Assembly: GCA_947626265.1 (NCBI GenBank)
Contig: CANQRM010000029.1
Coordinates: 1 to 32,903, forward strand
Source of the DNA: an uncultured Oscillospiraceae bacterium
GTDB lineage: Bacteria > Bacillota > Clostridia > Oscillospirales > Oscillospiraceae
Reading direction: 5' to 3'
Length of the DNA stretch: 32,903 nucleotides
Positions 22,890 to 31,701 of this stretch are shown here, piece by piece. The translations under genes were made by a program, and so were the position numbers. How positions within the stretch are numbered: position 1 is the first letter of the stretch; each line of letters starts with the position of its first letter. The notes below the pieces were generated by a model. It was not told where the DNA came from, did not search any database, and worked only from the letters and a program-made list of their open reading frames with translations.

Positions 22890-23732
22890 TCATTTCCTGT
22901 AGAACAGGATACCCAGTGTCCCGGGGCCGCAGTGGCAGCATACGGTGCAGCCCGCCCGGGTATGGATGATCTCCTGAAAGGGCGCGGCGGCCCGGACGGC
23001 CTGCTCGGCGGCGGCGCGGCAGGACTCGCTGATGCCGGAGTCGGTGATGAATATGCGCCCGGTGTCCACGGTGGATATATCCCCCAGCCGGTCCCGCACG
23101 TATTCGGCGAGGCACTCCTCCATCCTGCCCCGGTACTTCTTCCCCACGCCCATGACCCCGTCCTTGACGAAGATGCAGGGGTGCAGTCTGAGGAGGTTGG
23201 CGCCCATGGCGGCCAGGGGTGTGCAGCGGCCGCCCTTCTGCAGGTAGTCCAGGGTGCTGACCACGAAGCTCACGTCCAGCTTTTCCCGCTTTGCCTCCAG
23301 GGCCCGCTGGATGGCCCCCGGGGCCATGCCCGCGGCGGCCATGTCGCAGGCGTCCAGCACCAGGTGGCCGATGCCGGTGGAGAGATTCCGGCTGTCCACC
23401 ACATACACGTTCCTCAGCTGCGCCGCGGCGATGCGGGCGTTCTGGTAGCAGGAGGACATCTCGGCGCTGATGGTGAAGTGGATGATGGCGTCATACTTCT
23501 TCAAAAGGCCGCCGAACAGGTCCCGGTAGTCCTGCAGGTTCACGGCGGCGGTGGAGGCCAGGTTGCCGCTGGCGGCGATCTTCTCATAGAGCACGTCCGG
23601 AGTGATGTCCACGCCGTCCTTATAGTTTTCCCCGTCGCAGGTGACGGTCAGGGGCGCGATGGTGATGTCATGGGCCGCGATAAGCTCCGCTGTCAGGTCA
23701 CAGGTGCTGTCCGCGGTGATTTTTATGTTCAT
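22890..23732 (-). CDS. DegV family fatty-acid-binding protein
   Basis: 280 residues, typical for DegV/FakB proteins, which bind a fatty acid in a pocket between two domains. In the best-studied cases they present it to the kinase FakA for phosphorylation. Diagnostic features are the N-terminal ITADSTCDLT, a DGVDITPDVLYEKI segment, the STAAVN ligand region (residues ~60-65, usually TSQPS; here altered to LASTAAV), DSRNLSTGIG and the LDYLQKGGRCT motif. I took the ATG at 23732, preceded by GGGGAGAGG; the longer frame to 23858 crosses the promoter. No fakA-type kinase gene is within the window. It lies between two giant surface protein genes and has its own promoter and terminator. Whether it binds fatty acids here is inference from the family. 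Confidence 0.9.
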   Translation of the reverse strand: MNIKITADSTCDLTAELIAAHDITIAPLTVTCDGENYKDGVDITPDVLYEKIAASGNLASTAAVNLQDYRDLFGGLLKKYDAIIHFTISAEMSSCYQNARIAAAQLRNVYVVDSRNLSTGIGHLVLDACDMAAAGMAPGAIQRALEAKREKLDVSFVVSTLDYLQKGGRCTPLAAMGANLLRLHPCIFVKDGVMGVGKKYRGRMEECLAEYVRDRLGDISTVDTGRIFITDSGISESCRAAAEQAVRAAAPFQEIIHTRAGCTVCCHCGPGTLGILFYRK

Positions 23733-23765
23733 GGATGCCCTCTCCCCTTTATATGTTGCAGTCCC

Positions 23766-23794
23766 ATTATAGCACATTCTTTGATTGGATACAA
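23766..23794 (-). promoter_or_regulatory. Promoter of degV
   Basis: On the minus strand TTGTAT (23789-23794), 17 bases, consensus TATAAT (23766-23771), predicting a ~27-base leader. Confidence 0.75.
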
Positions 23795-23815
23795 TCCCCT
23801 TTGCCGGGCGAGGCC

Positions 23816-24035
23816 GCCCAATTCCAGTCTGACGCCCGGCGGGAACCGGCAGTGTCACGGCTCACGGCTCGTGAGCGCAGCGTAACAAGTGAGCCGGGAT
23901 ACTGTCGGGCCCGTCCGGGCTATACCGGCATTGTCCCAGGGCGGCCGAGTCCGGCAGTATACCTCCCGCTAAAGTTCGCTTCGCTCACCGAGCGCGTGCG
24001 GCACACTGCCGGGCCTCTCCGCCCGTCGGATTGGC
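23816..24035. repeat. ~220-bp fold-back (MITE-like) element of two inverted palindromic units
   Basis: Two ~90-base units face each other. Unit 1 (23816-23911) and the reverse complement of unit 2 (23951-24035) share, in order, CAATtCC/CAATCC, GACG, CCGGCAGTGT, GCTCG-GTGAGCG-AGCG with small gaps, and a GG-ATACTG-CGG end. Within each unit CCGGCAGTGT pairs with the ATACTG-CGG end, so each is a hairpin and the pair forms a larger inverted repeat around a ~40-base spacer. No open frame of interest is present and no target-site duplication is evident. The element occupies the gap between the degV promoter and the terminator of the next gene. Confidence 0.6.
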
Positions 24036-24067
24036 AAAAAACAGGGGACGGACTTGCATCCGTCCCC
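24036..24067 (-). terminator. Terminator of the cadherin-like surface protein gene
   Basis: GGGGACGGA and TCCGTCCCC (24044-24067) form a 9-bp stem with a 6-base loop. On the minus strand it is followed by TGTTTTTT. It begins 11 bases after the stop. Confidence 0.9.
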
Positions 24068-24078
24068 TTGGGTATCGC

Positions 24079-27000
24079 TTATCTGTGGCTCAGGCCGTCT
24101 TCCCACAGGCCCGTGGCGGGGTCATAACTGCCCCATTTCTCGGTCCAGGTGCATTGGCCGTTTTTGCCGCCATGGCCGGTATTGAACCAACCCATCCCGA
24201 TGTCCGGGCCAAGCCACTGCCAGCCGTCCAGCATCCGGCCGACGCAGCCGTCGTCATTGTCCGGCTGCAGGAAGTACCAGCCTGTGCCGTTATCGTCCAC
24301 GACATACTGGAAGCCGTGTGCCAGCTTGCCGTTTGGGTTGACATAATACCAGTACCCCCACATGGAGGCGTTCTCATCGCAGGCCCAGTAGCCGAACTTC
24401 TGCTCGCCTTCCACGAAGTAGTAGAAGTCGCCGGTATTGTAGTCATAGCTCCAGCCGGTGCCGTTGTTGGTCTTGGGAGGCGGCACGGGGGCGGGCTCCG
24501 GCGTGGTGCCGGGTCCCGGCGTGGGCGTGGTGCCCGGCGTGGGCGTGGGTGTGGGTGTGGGCGTAGGCGTAGGTGTCGGCGTGGGCGTGGGAGTAGGCGT
24601 GGGCTCCGGCGTGGGCGTGGTGCCCGGCGTCTCCCAAGGCAGATTGGGCGGCGTGCCGAAGTCGATGGTCAGCATGTACCACGTGCTGTTGTGAGCGCCG
24701 GTGTGTCCTTTGGCGTCGTGGACATGGATCCATATCGTGGTGGGGTCCTTGTCCCCGATGAGCTTCAGCTCCGTATCGTGGCCCAGCTCATACTCCGGCG
24801 TCACGTTCTTCTGGGCGTCTTCCGCGCTCACCATGCTGTAGTGGACAACGTGTATTTCCGTGTCAAAGGAGGCCTTGAGGGTGAACTCCGTGCCGTACTG
24901 GATCAGGGTGGCGTAGAGCGGGATGGGATCATCGAACGTGCCCAGCGTGGAGCTGCTCTCCATATCCCGCGCCAGGGTGCCCTGCACGGCGGCCCCGTTC
25001 ACCGTGAGCCCGGTCAGCACCGGCGCCACGGGGTCCTCAATGTCCAGTCTGTAATATCTGTACAGCTCGTTTTCGGCGTCCTCCAGGCAGATATACACCA
25101 TCTCATCGCCGGTCGAGATCGGGATAGACTCGGACGGGCTGCCGTTGGTGAGCTCAGTGCCTCTATCCGGCAGGTCATTGTAGCTCAGCGCATACTTCGC
25201 CGTGAGGCCCTGGTCCGCGGCAAACTTCGCCGTGAGGGTAAAGCTCTCCGTGTGGTCCTGCAGGTCGACGGTGAGCAGCTCGCCGTTCGTCGGGCCGGTC
25301 TTATTGCCCAGCAGGTCCATGTTCCCGCTCTTGTCCTTCACATCGACATACGCCGTATCCGGCTCCGTCACTCTGAGCTGCAGCGTGGGCTCGACATTGT
25401 TGACAGTCAGCTTGTAAAAGACGTCCCTGCCGTTGCGGCTGACCCGGATCACGATCGTCTTTGTCATCTCCGGGACAAGCAGTATCTCCGCCTTGCTGTC
25501 GGTCATCGGATTCGTGTCGCTCTGCGCCTCGCTCAGGGTGGTGCCCCAGTACGCCGTACTGCCCTCTGGGAAGTCCGCGGTGAGCTGGAATTTCTGGACG
25601 TACTTGTCCATGGTGGCCGTCATTACGGTCTTGGGATCGACGGTCTCGCCGTCGCCGGGCGCGAGCGTCTCGTTCGCGTCGGCCACCGTGAGGCCCGTCA
25701 GCACCGGCCCGGGCAGGACCGTGACGGTCAGCTCTTCGCTCTCCAGCCATTCGCCGCTGGTCACCTCGTCGGTCCTCTTGGCCGTTATGGTGCAGGTGGT
25801 CTCGGTCGTGACCGGGCTTGCAAATGTCAGGGTAAGTTTGTTCCCGTCGCACGCTGCCGTCGCGTCGTCGCCCTCGACCGTGAAGGTGTAATTTCCATTC
25901 GTAAACGCCTCCGACAGGGTGACGATCGCCGTCTTGTTGCCCGGCTCGGTGGTGACGGTGTCATTGCCTTCCGCCACCTCCGGCGTCTTCGTCTTCACGT
26001 TGACCGCGACTGTTGCCGTAGCGTCGGCGGAGAGGTTATATACGTCGCCGAACGCGGCCTTCTTCGCCGTGACCGTCAGGGTCCCCGGCTTTACCTCACC
26101 CGCGCTCGTAAGGCTCAGCGCCGCCGTCGCGTCGGAAATGGTCGCGCTGCCGCTCAGGCCGAGACCCGTACCGCTGTCGGTCACGGTGATGCCGTTGACG
26201 TCTTTGAACTCGGGATGGATATCCTCATAGCCCGCCAGGCCGGTATTCGTCACGCTCAGCGCCGCCGTTGTATCGCCCTCAGCCACCTGGATGCTCTCAG
26301 GCGCCGTGATCGTCGGCGTCACCAGGTCCTTGCAGACGAACTTATAATACATCTTCTTGGTATCGTCTGTTTTGCTGGTGACCGTGATATAGAGGGTCAC
26401 GCTGGCGCTGGACTCGTCGAACGTGATGGGGTCCGAAGCACCGGTTATCTCCGTGCCGGCGTCATCAAAGCCCTTGGTGCTGTATGTCACCGTCGCGTCT
26501 TCGCTGTTGACCGTGGGCGTGAAGGTGAACTGCTGATCCGCGGCGGCGCTGGTCGCGTTGACGACCTGTCCCGGTTTAGCATTCTCCGTGCTTTTATCTT
26601 TGTCGCCCGCAGTGATCTCAGGATTCGAACTGACGTTGTTGAACGCAATGCTCTCCAGCTTCGGCGCAGGGTTCACCGTGATCTTCAGCGCCTCACCCGT
26701 TGCCAGCTCGGCGCCCTCTGCGCCCTTCTGGAGCGCTATATTGTACTGCCTGGCCTCCGTGATCTCGCTCGCAAAGGTCAGCTTGAGGTTATTGCCATCC
26801 TGCTGGAAGTCCGGTGTTGCATTGGGACCACCATCCGCCGGCGTGACAACGAAGGTATAATCAGAGTAATCCTCCTGCATGGGGACGACCGCCGTCTTGC
26901 TGTCGGGCAGATCGGCGACGACGATGCTATCGCCATCGGTGGTCATCGGCTGCTTCGCGCTGACGGTGACCGTCACGGGAAGCGTTGTGGGCGTGGGGTC

Positions 27001-28986
27001 GGCGAGGTTATACTCGCCTGCCTCGAACGCGTCTTTCGACACCTTGACATTCAGCGTCCCGCTCTCCTTCGCAGTGCCGGTGAGTTTCAGCGTCGCCGTT
27101 TTGCTGCCGCCGGTCACCGAATCCTTGCTCAGGCCGGTCTTGCTTGTGTCGCCCTCCACTTCAATACCACTTGACGTGAACTTGAGAGAAACGTACTTCT
27201 CATCATAATTCGTGGTGACGCTGAGCGTCAGATCATCCGGCGCTTTCTGTTCTTCCACTTTGATCTCGGCGGACGTGCCGGCCTTTATCGCGACCTTCGG
27301 CGTCACCAGGGTCTTGCAGTAGAAATGATAACCCCTTGTCATATCGCCGCTGGTGACCTTGATGTAGAGATCAAAGTTGGGGTTATCGTGAGTTTCCTCC
27401 CCGCCCTTGCTCCCGTCACCGCTGTCCACCGTTCCGCCACCAAGCTCCTGTGTTTTACCGTATTCCACGGTGGTCCCATCGAATTCAACGGTGAACTCAA
27501 GTTTCTTATTTGCCAGGTCCTGATTGATCTCAACGTCCCGCTTTTCGCCAAAGCCATTGTCCTGGCCCTTCTCATCCGGGTTATCGACGGACAACACGCC
27601 GCCGATCATCAGCTTCGTCAGCTTCGGGTTCGCGGCGGACTTGATAACGGCATTTTGGTTCTCAGTAACACTGACTGTTCCTTCTGTGACAGTGCAGTTC
27701 TCCCCCGTTTTCAGAACATGGTAGCCTTCCTTGGCCGTGACGCCTGTCACCTCTTCGATCTCTTCGCCTTTGTAAAACTCAAAGGCAGGACTGCCGGTCC
27801 AATCGATCTCGCCGGTCACTCCCTCCGAATCGGTCAGGCTGAGCTTGACCTTGGCAGAGGAAAGCGTAAAGTTGCCGGGGGTATCCAGACTGAGGGTATA
27901 GGACGTTTCGTTCTTCGTCGCCGTCAGCGTGCTGTCATCCTTGCATTTATCATTCGTCGTCAGCGTATAGGTGACGTGCTCCTTATCGATAGAGGTGGCT
28001 TTCAACGTGTACCACTTGTCAGTGTCGGTATCGAGCTTCCAGCCGCGGTCCACCGTCACGTTCTGAATCTCCTGCGCATAGGGATAGAGATACCAATTAC
28101 CACCCTCCTTCGGACCCGCCGGCAGGGTGACATGTGTCCCAGTCGCAAGCTGCGTGGCATCTGCCGCCGTGAGGGTCAGCAGCTTGCCGCCGAGCCCGGA
28201 CGTGGCGATCGTATATGTAACGCCGGTGTTCCCGTCCACAGTCTGGAGCTTGGGGTCCGGCGACGCATCAACCGCCGACGCCGTCAGCTTCTTGCCGTAA
28301 TCGACGGTATAAGTAAGCGTTTCCGTATTGGTATAGTAGTAGTTTTGGCTCGAGCTGGTCCCATTGACGCCGTCGTTACACTTGATACCGATGGCGTTGT
28401 GGTCCCTGGTCAGCTTGATTTGTATATTCTTGGCGCTCCCATCGTCCGGCATTGCCTCGGTAAGCGTCACAGAGTTATAAGTGTGGGATTGTCCCGCAGT
28501 ATCGGTGCTGGGGTCCACTGTGATCTCACCCGAGAGAGCAGTATTATCATCAGCGGTGATGGCATAGTACGCGGGTACGGTTATCTTCAGGGCGTTGTAC
28601 TCCTCGCTGGTCGCCTCGACCGTGAAGGCATCTTTAACAATTGGAAAGATAGTGAGATCGTCCGAATCAGCCGTGAACTCGACCGTGTACGCCGTATCCA
28701 TGCTGCCGCCCGGCTGTTTGACCGTCACCTTTGTATCCTCGCTTATGGTCACGGGGATGTCCAACTCCATGGGGTCCAGCACCGCCGCCGCCTCAGGCTC
28801 CGCCGGCGCGGGCTCCGCAGGCGCAGGCTCCGCCGGGGCCTGGTCCGCGGGCGCTTCCGGCGCTTCCGGCGCCGCCTCTACCGCCTCATCCACGGGCATT
28901 TCCGGCTCCTCCGCGGCCATCGCCGTGGGGAACAGGCTCACTATCATGAGTGCCGCCAGGATGAGGGACAATATGCGCTTTCTCAT
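24079..28986 (-). CDS. Giant exported protein with cadherin-like beta-sandwich repeats and C-terminal aromatic wall-binding-like repeats
   Basis: 1635 residues; ATG at 28986 preceded by AAAGGAGGAAG. A signal peptide (1-24) is followed by an APAEPAPAEP-rich segment (~30-68). The bulk is beta-rich. At least four copies of a cadherin-like sandwich can be spotted by their closing strands (YHFYCKTLVTP, YYKFVCKDLVTP, FYKLTVNNVEP, YRYYRLDIEDP). Two ~300-residue stretches around residues 560-1130 repeat each other in plan. A TPTPEPTPTP stalk lies at ~1450-1500. The last ~125 residues are rich in W, Y and G (GYWYYVNPNGKLAHG, GWYFLQPDNDDG), resembling choline-binding/glucan-binding repeats. There is no LPxTG motif, so attachment is probably by these repeats. 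A surface adhesin or structural layer protein is likely. Base composition in the N-terminal half is less GC-rich than neighbouring genes. Confidence 0.85.
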   Translation of the reverse strand: MRKRILSLILAALMIVSLFPTAMAAEEPEMPVDEAVEAAPEAPEAPADQAPAEPAPAEPAPAEPEAAAVLDPMELDIPVTISEDTKVTVKQPGGSMDTAYTVEFTADSDDLTIFPIVKDAFTVEATSEEYNALKITVPAYYAITADDNTALSGEITVDPSTDTAGQSHTYNSVTLTEAMPDDGSAKNIQIKLTRDHNAIGIKCNDGVNGTSSSQNYYYTNTETLTYTVDYGKKLTASAVDASPDPKLQTVDGNTGVTYTIATSGLGGKLLTLTAADATQLATGTHVTLPAGPKEGGNWYLYPYAQEIQNVTVDRGWKLDTDTDKWYTLKATSIDKEHVTYTLTTNDKCKDDSTLTATKNETSYTLSLDTPGNFTLSSAKVKLSLTDSEGVTGEIDWTGSPAFEFYKGEEIEEVTGVTAKEGYHVLKTGENCTVTEGTVSVTENQNAVIKSAANPKLTKLMIGGVLSVDNPDEKGQDNGFGEKRDVEINQDLANKKLEFTVEFDGTTVEYGKTQELGGGTVDSGDGSKGGEETHDNPNFDLYIKVTSGDMTRGYHFYCKTLVTPKVAIKAGTSAEIKVEEQKAPDDLTLSVTTNYDEKYVSLKFTSSGIEVEGDTSKTGLSKDSVTGGSKTATLKLTGTAKESGTLNVKVSKDAFEAGEYNLADPTPTTLPVTVTVSAKQPMTTDGDSIVVADLPDSKTAVVPMQEDYSDYTFVVTPADGGPNATPDFQQDGNNLKLTFASEITEARQYNIALQKGAEGAELATGEALKITVNPAPKLESIAFNNVSSNPEITAGDKDKSTENAKPGQVVNATSAAADQQFTFTPTVNSEDATVTYSTKGFDDAGTEITGASDPITFDESSASVTLYITVTSKTDDTKKMYYKFVCKDLVTPTITAPESIQVAEGDTTAALSVTNTGLAGYEDIHPEFKDVNGITVTDSGTGLGLSGSATISDATAALSLTSAGEVKPGTLTVTAKKAAFGDVYNLSADATATVAVNVKTKTPEVAEGNDTVTTEPGNKTAIVTLSEAFTNGNYTFTVEGDDATAACDGNKLTLTFASPVTTETTCTITAKRTDEVTSGEWLESEELTVTVLPGPVLTGLTVADANETLAPGDGETVDPKTVMTATMDKYVQKFQLTADFPEGSTAYWGTTLSEAQSDTNPMTDSKAEILLVPEMTKTIVIRVSRNGRDVFYKLTVNNVEPTLQLRVTEPDTAYVDVKDKSGNMDLLGNKTGPTNGELLTVDLQDHTESFTLTAKFAADQGLTAKYALSYNDLPDRGTELTNGSPSESIPISTGDEMVYICLEDAENELYRYYRLDIEDPVAPVLTGLTVNGAAVQGTLARDMESSSTLGTFDDPIPLYATLIQYGTEFTLKASFDTEIHVVHYSMVSAEDAQKNVTPEYELGHDTELKLIGDKDPTTIWIHVHDAKGHTGAHNSTWYMLTIDFGTPPNLPWETPGTTPTPEPTPTPTPTPTPTPTPTPTPTPTPGTTPTPGPGTTPEPAPVPPPKTNNGTGWSYDYNTGDFYYFVEGEQKFGYWACDENASMWGYWYYVNPNGKLAHGFQYVVDDNGTGWYFLQPDNDDGCVGRMLDGWQWLGPDIGMGWFNTGHGGKNGQCTWTEKWGSYDPATGLWEDGLSHR
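24519..24633 (-). repeat. Thr-Pro codon repeat (stalk of the 1635-residue protein)
   Basis: Tandem GGYGTG/GGCGTA units on the plus strand encode roughly twenty TP dipeptides on the minus strand. Low-complexity, slippage-prone. Confidence 0.8.
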
Positions 28987-29063
28987 ATCTCTTCCTCCTT
29001 TTTTGCCGCCCGTAAGGGGTGGCGCGCGTAAAAATATATGGGGTCCAACTTACGTTTATAGTA

Positions 29064-29089
29064 ATTATACCCCCCCGCCAGGATGTCAA
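29064..29089 (-). promoter_or_regulatory. Promoter of the 1635-residue protein with a G7 tract in the spacer
   Basis: On the minus strand consensus TTGACA (29084-29089) and consensus TATAAT (29064-29069) are only 14 bases apart, and half of the spacer is a run of seven G's (29070-29076). The boxes are perfect but the spacing is too short for strong activity. Expected leader is ~70 bases. Confidence 0.55.
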
Positions 29090-29141
29090 TGTCGATTCAG
29101 GCTCGATTTTCTACATTTCACGTCAGGAAATATTTGCCGAC

Positions 29142-29179
29142 GCAAAAAATAAGCCCCCCTTGTCAAAGGAGAGCTTATT
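29142..29179 (-). terminator. Terminator of the hemZ-udk operon
   Basis: AATAAGC (29148-29154) and GCTTATT (29173-29179) with an inner CCCTT/AAGGG-type pairing form a hairpin; on the minus strand TTTTTT follows. It lies ~110 bases after the udk stop. The AT-rich stretch 29180-29240, with repeated CTTATA-type words, shows no gene. Confidence 0.75.
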
Positions 29180-29289
29180 CAATCCGGGATATTCGTTAAT
29201 ATTATCTTATATTCTCTTATATCCTTATATATTCAATGCATATCCGTTGTCGAATCCCGCGTTTTCCCGTCGATATGCGGTGCTATCCA

Positions 29290-30225
29290 TCAGTATTCGT
29301 ATATCCCGCCGCCCACAAATTCCCGGAGCATGGCGTCCGCGGGGAGATAGGAAAGGTCGATGGGAGTGAACTTGGAAAGCGCCGGGCCCACCAGGCGTAT
29401 CTCCTGATAGGATACGTCCTCGGGCACATTGGCCAGCAGGGGCTCGGCGATGGGCCGCATGACGCAGGCCTCGTACTCGAACGCCGTGTCCAGCTGCACG
29501 TCCGCCTGGTTCTTGAAGGGGGAGATGTTGCGCTTTTCCCCCTTTCGCACGTTCTCCCACATGCGCATGGTCTCCACCGGGTCCGCCCCCCGGAACAGGT
29601 GGTCCCTCGTCACCCGCCGCACCAGGCGCAGCCATGTGCCCTTGAAGGTGTACTCGCCCTCGTCGCTGATGATATTGGAGCGGGCGGACACATAGAGCTT
29701 GAAGGCCTCGGGGTGCGCGCCGGTGATGCTGGTATTGAGGGCGTGGATGCCCTCGAATATCACCACCTCATTGTCCTTGAGCCTCAGGGACTGGCTGGGC
29801 TCGATGGAGCGCATCTGCCGGGCGAACTCATACCGGGGCACGAAGATGCGCCGGCCCTCGCTGAGGTCCGTGAAGTGCTCGTTCAGAAGCTCCATGTCCA
29901 TGCACAGGGGGCTCTCCAGGTCCGGCTCCCCTTCCTCCGTCCGGGGCACCGTCTCAGGGCGCACGGTCTTGAAGTAGTTGTCCATGGAGATGCTGTAGCT
30001 CTTCACCCCCCGGCGGCTCAGCTCGTCCCGCACCTTCATGGCCGTGGTGGTCTTGCCGGAGCCGGAGGGACCCGACAGCAGCACGATGGGGCTGTGGGAG
30101 AGGTTCGCGATGATCTTCTCCGCCGTGTGGGCGATGCGCTCGTTGTACTTGGCGTCGCAGTCCGCGATGAATCCCGCGGGGTCGTCTCTGGCCGCGCGGT
30201 TGATATCCTCCATGTCAAATGCCAT
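29290..30225 (-). CDS. Uridine kinase-like nucleoside kinase
   Basis: 311 residues. The Walker A loop is GPSGSGKTT (residues 52-60) and a SISMDNYFK segment follows at the substrate-binding position. FVPRYEFARQMR and VVIFEGIHALN (Walker B region) and a RRVTRDHLFRG arginine-rich lid are also clear. These place it in the phosphoribulokinase/uridine kinase family, which phosphorylates uridine or cytidine at the 5' position with ATP or GTP. It resembles the C-terminal kinase part of clostridial nucleoside kinases that carry an N-terminal TGS/ThrRS-like domain, but that domain is absent here. Its start overlaps the end of hemZ by 11 bases, indicating a single operon and coupled translation. Exact substrate is inferred. 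Confidence 0.88.
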   Translation of the reverse strand: MAFDMEDINRAARDDPAGFIADCDAKYNERIAHTAEKIIANLSHSPIVLLSGPSGSGKTTTAMKVRDELSRRGVKSYSISMDNYFKTVRPETVPRTEEGEPDLESPLCMDMELLNEHFTDLSEGRRIFVPRYEFARQMRSIEPSQSLRLKDNEVVIFEGIHALNTSITGAHPEAFKLYVSARSNIISDEGEYTFKGTWLRLVRRVTRDHLFRGADPVETMRMWENVRKGEKRNISPFKNQADVQLDTAFEYEACVMRPIAEPLLANVPEDVSYQEIRLVGPALSKFTPIDLSYLPADAMLREFVGGGIYEY

Positions 30226-31621
30226 CGGTATTCTCCATCCTTTCTATGTATTCCTTCGGATACTTGGGGTTCACATGCCGGGTGACGGACCCGTCCGGGC
30301 CGGTGAGCTTCGTGGAGCCCCCCGCGCCCATGGCCAGCACCGGGGCCAGCTCCTCCATCATCAGGATGTTGTAAAGGCTCCCGGTGCCGGGCTTTGCCCA
30401 GCCCACGTTCTCAAAGCCGCCGGACATGTACTTCTGCCGGTAGAGGTAATAGGGCTCATAGCCCGCCGCGGTGAGCTTTTCCGCGGCGGCGTCCACCATG
30501 CGGCCCACGGCGGCGGCGTCGGGCAGGGCCGATGGGTCTTGGGCCAGGTAGGAGCCATTTTTGATGGCCAGGGTGTGGACGGTGACGTTCTCCGGAGAAA
30601 GGGCCAGCACCGCGTCCACCGTGGCCTCGAAGCCCGCGGGCGTGTCCTTGGGCAGGCCCGCTATCAGGTCCATGTTGACCTCGAAGCCCCCCACGGCCCG
30701 GACCGTGTCCAGCGCGTCCAGGATGTCCCGGGCGGTGTGGGCCCGGCCGATGGCGGCCAGCACCGCGTCCGACATGGTCTGAGGGTTCACGGATACCCGC
30801 CCCACCCCGTGGGCCCGGAGCACCCGCAGTTTCTCCGCGGTGATGGTGTCCGGCCGCCCCGCCTCCACGGTGTACTCCCGCAGGGATGTAAGGTCGAAGC
30901 TCTCCGCCAGCGCTGTGCACAGGGCATCCAGCTGGGCCGGGGACAATGTGGTGGGCGTGCCGCCGCCCAGATACAGTGCCACGGGCCGCTGGCCGGCGGC
31001 ATGCACTGCAGAGCCTACGCGGCGTATCTCCTTGTGCAGGGCCGCCAGGTATGGCTCCACCAGCTTCTCATTGGCGCCCACGGCGCTGGATATGAAGGAA
31101 CAGTAGGCGCACCGGGTGGGGCAGAAGGGTATGCCCACGTACAGCCCCACGTCCCCGGGGGCGAGGGAGGCTTGCGCCGCCATGGCCGCCCGGGCGGTCC
31201 GCTCGCACAGCGCCGCCCGCGCGGGGGATACGTCGAAGTCCCGGGCGAAGTCGGCGGCGGACTTGCCCTCCCGCAGGTACCGGGCCATGAGCTTTCCCGG
31301 CTTCACGCCGGTGAGCGCGCCCCATACGGGCCGGGGCACCCCTGCGGCCAATGCCGCCCGGTAAAAGCTCAGCTTCACCGCCTGCTGCTCCAGCCGCACC
31401 CGCTCCCGCTCGCCGGTATAGGGCTTCACCGCCGCCCGGCCGGTATAGGTGCTGCCACCCAGGGTGAGGCGGCATACGGCCTCGCCGTTTGCCAGGTCCA
31501 GCTCCGCCCGGTCGCCGGTGGGCGGGCCGCCGGGATAGGTTGGCCGCTGGGCGGGATACAAGGTCAGGAGCATCTGCTCGGCGGCGTATTTGTAGTTGTG
31601 GCCGGTGAGATACAGGTCCAT
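30215..31621 (-). CDS. hemZ: Coproporphyrinogen III oxidase-like radical SAM protein HemZ
   Basis: 468 residues. An N-terminal ~155-residue domain typical of HemZ (starting MDLYLTGHNYKYA, with GVPRPVWGALTGVKPGKL) precedes a radical SAM core. The core has the cluster motif CPTRCAYCSF (C-x3-C-x2-C, around residue 166), YLGGGTPT and VEAGRPDTIT. The C-terminal region retains YYLYRQKYMSGGFENVG, distinctive of the HemZ subgroup. HemZ is annotated as an oxygen-independent coproporphyrinogen dehydrogenase, but in many clostridia with no haem pathway its true substrate is uncertain. The ATG at 31621 is preceded by AGAGGA, and a promoter lies ~50 bases upstream. It is first in an operon with the nucleoside kinase and divergent from the flavoprotein gene. 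Confidence 0.9.
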   Translation of the reverse strand: MDLYLTGHNYKYAAEQMLLTLYPAQRPTYPGGPPTGDRAELDLANGEAVCRLTLGGSTYTGRAAVKPYTGERERVRLEQQAVKLSFYRAALAAGVPRPVWGALTGVKPGKLMARYLREGKSAADFARDFDVSPARAALCERTARAAMAAQASLAPGDVGLYVGIPFCPTRCAYCSFISSAVGANEKLVEPYLAALHKEIRRVGSAVHAAGQRPVALYLGGGTPTTLSPAQLDALCTALAESFDLTSLREYTVEAGRPDTITAEKLRVLRAHGVGRVSVNPQTMSDAVLAAIGRAHTARDILDALDTVRAVGGFEVNMDLIAGLPKDTPAGFEATVDAVLALSPENVTVHTLAIKNGSYLAQDPSALPDAAAVGRMVDAAAEKLTAAGYEPYYLYRQKYMSGGFENVGWAKPGTGSLYNILMMEELAPVLAMGAGGSTKLTGPDGSVTRHVNPKYPKEYIERMENTDGI

Positions 31622-31630
31622 GGCGTCCTC

Positions 31631-31660
31631 TTGACAGTTTCGATGACACTATGTTTTAAT
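31631..31660 (+). promoter_or_regulatory. Promoter of the COG2509-like flavoprotein gene
   Basis: TTGACA (31631-31636), 18 bases, TTTAAT (31655-31660); start ~31667. It faces and overlaps the hemZ leader. Confidence 0.55.
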
Positions 31661-31672
31661 ATGTATGCGTAC

Positions 31673-31701
31673 AGTATAACACATATATTATTATTCAACA
31701 A
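31673..31701 (-). promoter_or_regulatory. Promoter of hemZ-udk (extended -10)
   Basis: On the minus strand TTGTTG (31696-31701), 17 bases, TATACT (31673-31678) with an upstream TGT making an extended -10. The divergent promoters interleave, so the two units may compete or be co-regulated. Confidence 0.6.

Noticed and set aside
24031-27174. Plus-strand open frame of 1047 codons opposite the 1635-residue surface protein
   Set aside because: It is antisense to a gene with signal peptide, stalk and wall-binding repeats; it has no recognisable domain or ribosome site and its Arg/Gly/His-rich composition is typical of a GC-rich shadow frame. The same holds for 27325-29031.
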